From an uncultured Slackia sp. (GTDB lineage Bacteria > Actinomycetota > Coriobacteriia > Coriobacteriales > Eggerthellaceae): DNA of 8,964 nt. Under the pieces are notes generated by a model. It was not told where the DNA came from. It worked only from the letters and a program-made list of their open reading frames with translations, and ran no database searches. The stretch is taken from positions 1 to 8,964 of the forward strand of contig CAKUEV010000070.1 of assembly GCA_934646845.1 (NCBI GenBank), read 5' to 3'. This document shows, piece after piece, positions 6,695 to 8,964 of the stretch. Position 1 is the stretch's first letter, and the number at the start of each line of letters is the position of its first letter. The translations under genes and the position numbers were made by a program.

Positions 6695-8964
6695 GCTGAT
6701 CAGGATATTATTGCAAGCTCTGATTCGGGGGCTTCAGGCATCAAATTGGCCGAACTCGGCCATGAGATGCGCTCGTCGTTCCTCGAATACTCGATGAGCG
6801 TTATCGTCGCTCGCGCGCTGCCTGATGTGCGCGACGGCTTGAAGCCGGTTCACCGCCGCATTCTGTATGCAATGTACGACAGCGGCATCACGCCCAACCG
6901 CCCGCACAGCAAGTCTGCGCGTACGGTTGGCGACGTTATTGGTAAATACCATCCGCATGGCGACTCCGCGGTGTATGACACCATGGTTCGCATGGCTCAG
7001 GACTTCTCGATGCGCGTGCCCTTGGTTGACGGCCACGGCAACTTCGGCTCTATCGACGGCGACTCCGCCGCAGCTATGCGTTACACCGAGGCCCGTTTGG
7101 CCAAACCGGCCATGGAATTGCTGCGCGACCTCGAAAAGGAAACGGTCGACTGGAATCCCAACTACGACGAAAGCCTGCAAGAGCCTTCTGTGCTTCCTGC
7201 GCGCTTCCCTAACCTGTTGGTGAATGGCTCGAACGGCATCGCTGTTGGCATGGCGACGAATATTCCGCCCCACAACTTGGGCGAAACCATCGACGCGACG
7301 TGCATGATGCTCGACAACCCCGACTGCACGACCGAAGAGCTCATGACCGTGATGCCCGGCCCCGACTTCCCAACCGGCGGCGTCATCATGGGCAAAAAGG
7401 GCATTCTCGATGCGTACGAGACCGGCCGCGGCAATCTCACGATTCGTTCGAAGCACGAGATCATCGAGGGCAAGAACGGCAAGCACTCCATCGTGATTAC
7501 CGAGATTCCTTATCAGGTGAATCGTACGAACCTCATGCAGAAGCTTGGCGAGCTCATTCGCGATAAGAAGCTGCCCGAGATTTCGAATGTGCACGATGGC
7601 GCCGACCGCAATTCGCCGGTCGACATCATCATCGAGCTCAAGCAGAACGCGATTCCCCAGGTCGTGCTCAATAAGCTCTACAAGCACACCCAGCTGCAGG
7701 TCGGTTGGGGCGTCATTATGCTGGCCCTGGTCGATGGCGTGCCGCGTACGCTTTCTCTGAAGGAAATGCTGCATTACTACATTCTTCATCAGGAAGACGT
7801 CGTCACGCGCCGCACCAAGTACGAACTGCGCAAGGCTGAAGAGCGCGCCCATATTCTCGAAGGTTTGCTCGTCGCCCTGGATAACATCGACGAAGTTATC
7901 CAGATTATTCGCAGCAGCGAGACCGACAAAGAGGCGTCTGCCCGCCTGACTGAGCGCTTCGGCCTTACCGACGCGCAAACGCAGGCCATTTTGGAAATGC
8001 GCCTGCGCCGCCTCACTGGTTTGGAGCGCCACAAGCTCGAGGCCGAGTTGAAGGAACTCAAAGAGAAGATTGATTACTTCAAGCGCATTCTCGCCGACGA
8101 GAACCTCATGCGTCAGGTCATCAAGGAAGAGCTGCTCGAGATCAAGGCGAAATACAACACGCCTCGCCGCACGCAGCTTTCCGCCGCCGCTAAAGATATC
8201 GATGTCGAAGACCTCATCGCCGAGGAGGACATGGTTATCACGGTGACGAAGGCCGGATACGTGAAGCGCCTGCCCGTTGCGACCTATCGCCAGCAAAAAC
8301 GCGGCGGCAAGGGCATGCAGGGCGTGAGCTTGAAGGACAACGATTTCGTTGAGCACCTGTTCATTGCGTCGACCCATAGCTATATGCTGTTCTTCTCGAC
8401 GCGCGGCAAGGTCTATCGCCTGAAGGTTTACGAGATTCCCGAAGCGAGCCGCCAAGCTCGCGGCACGGCGATCGTGAACTTGTTGCCGCTCGAGAAGGGC
8501 GAGACCATTTCGGCGATTATCGCGACGAAAGACTTCCCCGAGGACGAATACCTCATGTTCGGCACCGAGCAGGGCATGGTGAAGAAGACCTCCATGAGTC
8601 TATACGATCGCAGCCGCCGCGATGGCCTCATCGCCATCAACCTGAAGGAAGATGATAACCTTATCGCCGTGCGCCGCGTGAAGCAAGGCGAGCGCGTAAT
8701 GATGGTTTCGAGCGCCGGCAAAGCGATTACCTGGGATGAATCCGAGGTTCGCTCGATGGGCCGCGATACCATGGGCGTGCGCGGCATGACAGTTCCCGCC
8801 GGCGTGCGCGTGCTTGGCATGGAAATCGCCCGCCCGGGCACCGAGCTGTTCGTGATTACCGAGAAGGGCTATGGCAAGCGCACCCCCGTTGCCGACTATC
8901 CGTTGCACCACCGCGGCGGCCAGGGCGTGTTCACCATTACCATGACGGCGAAGAAGGGCCAGCT
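6692..8964 (+). CDS. gyrA: DNA gyrase subunit A (3'-truncated by window)
   Basis: GyrA cuts and rejoins DNA in the gyrase A2B2 complex and wraps DNA through its C-terminal domain. The frame is open from GTG 6692 to the window end without a stop; 757 residues are visible and the C-terminal tail is missing. After a short N-terminus ([13 protein letters not shown]), the core [43 protein letters not shown] is unmistakable. The quinolone region [17 protein letters not shown] keeps S92 and D96 (E. coli S83 and D87), so no classic resistance change is seen there. The catalytic tyrosine is Y131 in [10 protein letters not shown]. After the coiled coil, the beta-pinwheel domain begins with the GyrA box QKRGGKG (535-541), which separates it from ParC; the consensus is QRRGGKG. 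Pinwheel blades such as [21 protein letters not shown] follow. Confidence 0.98.
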   Translation, partial: MADQDIIASSDSGASGIKLAELGHEMRSSFLEYSMSVIVARALPDVRDGLKPVHRRILYAMYDSGITPNRPHSKSARTVGDVIGKYHPHGDSAVYDTMVRMAQDFSMRVPLVDGHGNFGSIDGDSAAAMRYTEARLAKPAMELLRDLEKETVDWNPNYDESLQEPSVLPARFPNLLVNGSNGIAVGMATNIPPHNLGETIDATCMMLDNPDCTTEELMTVMPGPDFPTGGVIMGKKGILDAYETGRGNLTIRSKHEIIEGKNGKHSIVITEIPYQVNRTNLMQKLGELIRDKKLPEISNVHDGADRNSPVDIIIELKQNAIPQVVLNKLYKHTQLQVGWGVIMLALVDGVPRTLSLKEMLHYYILHQEDVVTRRTKYELRKAEERAHILEGLLVALDNIDEVIQIIRSSETDKEASARLTERFGLTDAQTQAILEMRLRRLTGLERHKLEAELKELKEKIDYFKRILADENLMRQVIKEELLEIKAKYNTPRRTQLSAAAKDIDVEDLIAEEDMVITVTKAGYVKRLPVATYRQQKRGGKGMQGVSLKDNDFVEHLFIASTHSYMLFFSTRGKVYRLKVYEIPEASRQARGTAIVNLLPLEKGETISAIIATKDFPEDEYLMFGTEQGMVKKTSMSLYDRSRRDGLIAINLKEDDNLIAVRRVKQGERVMMVSSAGKAITWDESEVRSMGRDTMGVRGMTVPAGVRVLGMEIARPGTELFVITEKGYGKRTPVADYPLHHRGGQGVFTITMTAKKGQ
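7877..7903. repeat. 9-bp inverted repeat inside gyrA
   Basis: CTGGATAAC (7877-7885) and GTTATCCAG (7895-7903) are perfect reverse complements separated by nine bases. Each arm contains TTATCCAG, matching the first seven bases of the DnaA box TTATCCACA; with the next base the right arm is TTATCCAGA (eight of nine). It encodes LDNIDEVIQ, a conserved GyrA stretch, so protein constraint may explain much of it. Confidence 0.6.

Noticed and set aside
6950..7084. Possible quinolone-resistance changes in GyrA
   Set aside because: S92 and D96, equivalent to E. coli S83 and D87, are both the susceptible-type residues and the catalytic tyrosine is intact.
6734..8455. 573-codon open frame antisense to gyrA
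   Set aside because: It lies wholly opposite a clear GyrA and arises from biased third codon positions. Its translation is Arg/His/Val-rich with no recognisable domain.

Overview
This window is a core origin-of-replication neighbourhood, with every gene on the + strand in the order dnaA (5' end cut off by the window), dnaN, recF, a DUF721/DciA-like gene, gyrB, gyrA (3' end cut off). The order, the GTG starts, the G/C-rich third codon positions and the protein flavour (an Ala/Pro/Gln-rich DnaA linker, a short 648-residue GyrB, a DnaA with a contracted domain IV signature) suggest a high-GC Gram-positive bacterium. My best guess is an actinobacterium of the class Coriobacteriia (Eggerthella/Slackia-like). 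That assignment is inference from protein style and was not tested by any search.

Layout: 1-1373 holds dnaA from the end of domain I through the AAA+ and DNA-binding domains. The 195-bp gap 1374-1568 looks like a compact oriC. It has two GTGGAAAG motifs on one strand, two abutting TTTTCCAC motifs on the other, a short C/G spacer, and then a 37-base G-free, very A+T-rich tract that opens with TTA-TTA-CTA-CTA trinucleotides, like a DnaA-trio unwinding element. dnaN (1569-2666), recF (2680-3822) and the DUF721 gene (3819-4493) follow with almost no spacing: the recF ribosome binding site overlaps the dnaN stop codon, and recF and the DUF721 gene share ATGA. A 222-bp non-coding leader (4494-4715) with a plausible extended -10 promoter and two adjacent hairpins precedes gyrB (4716-6662). 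gyrA starts 29 bp later (6692) and runs off the window.

The most striking non-genic element is a perfect 16-bp ParB binding site (parS, TGTTTCACGTGAAACA) at 4034-4049. It sits inside the DUF721/DciA-like reading frame, in a roughly 40-residue low-complexity insertion that interrupts the conserved domain. About 2.5 kb separate it from the putative oriC, so initiation (DnaA, oriC), clamp loading (DnaN), repair at forks (RecF), possible helicase loading (DciA-like), origin segregation (parS) and supercoil control (GyrAB) are all encoded within 9 kb. I see no mobile element, CRISPR array, tRNA or rRNA gene, and no wholly novel system. The points of interest are the origin architecture, the embedded parS and the gyrB leader.
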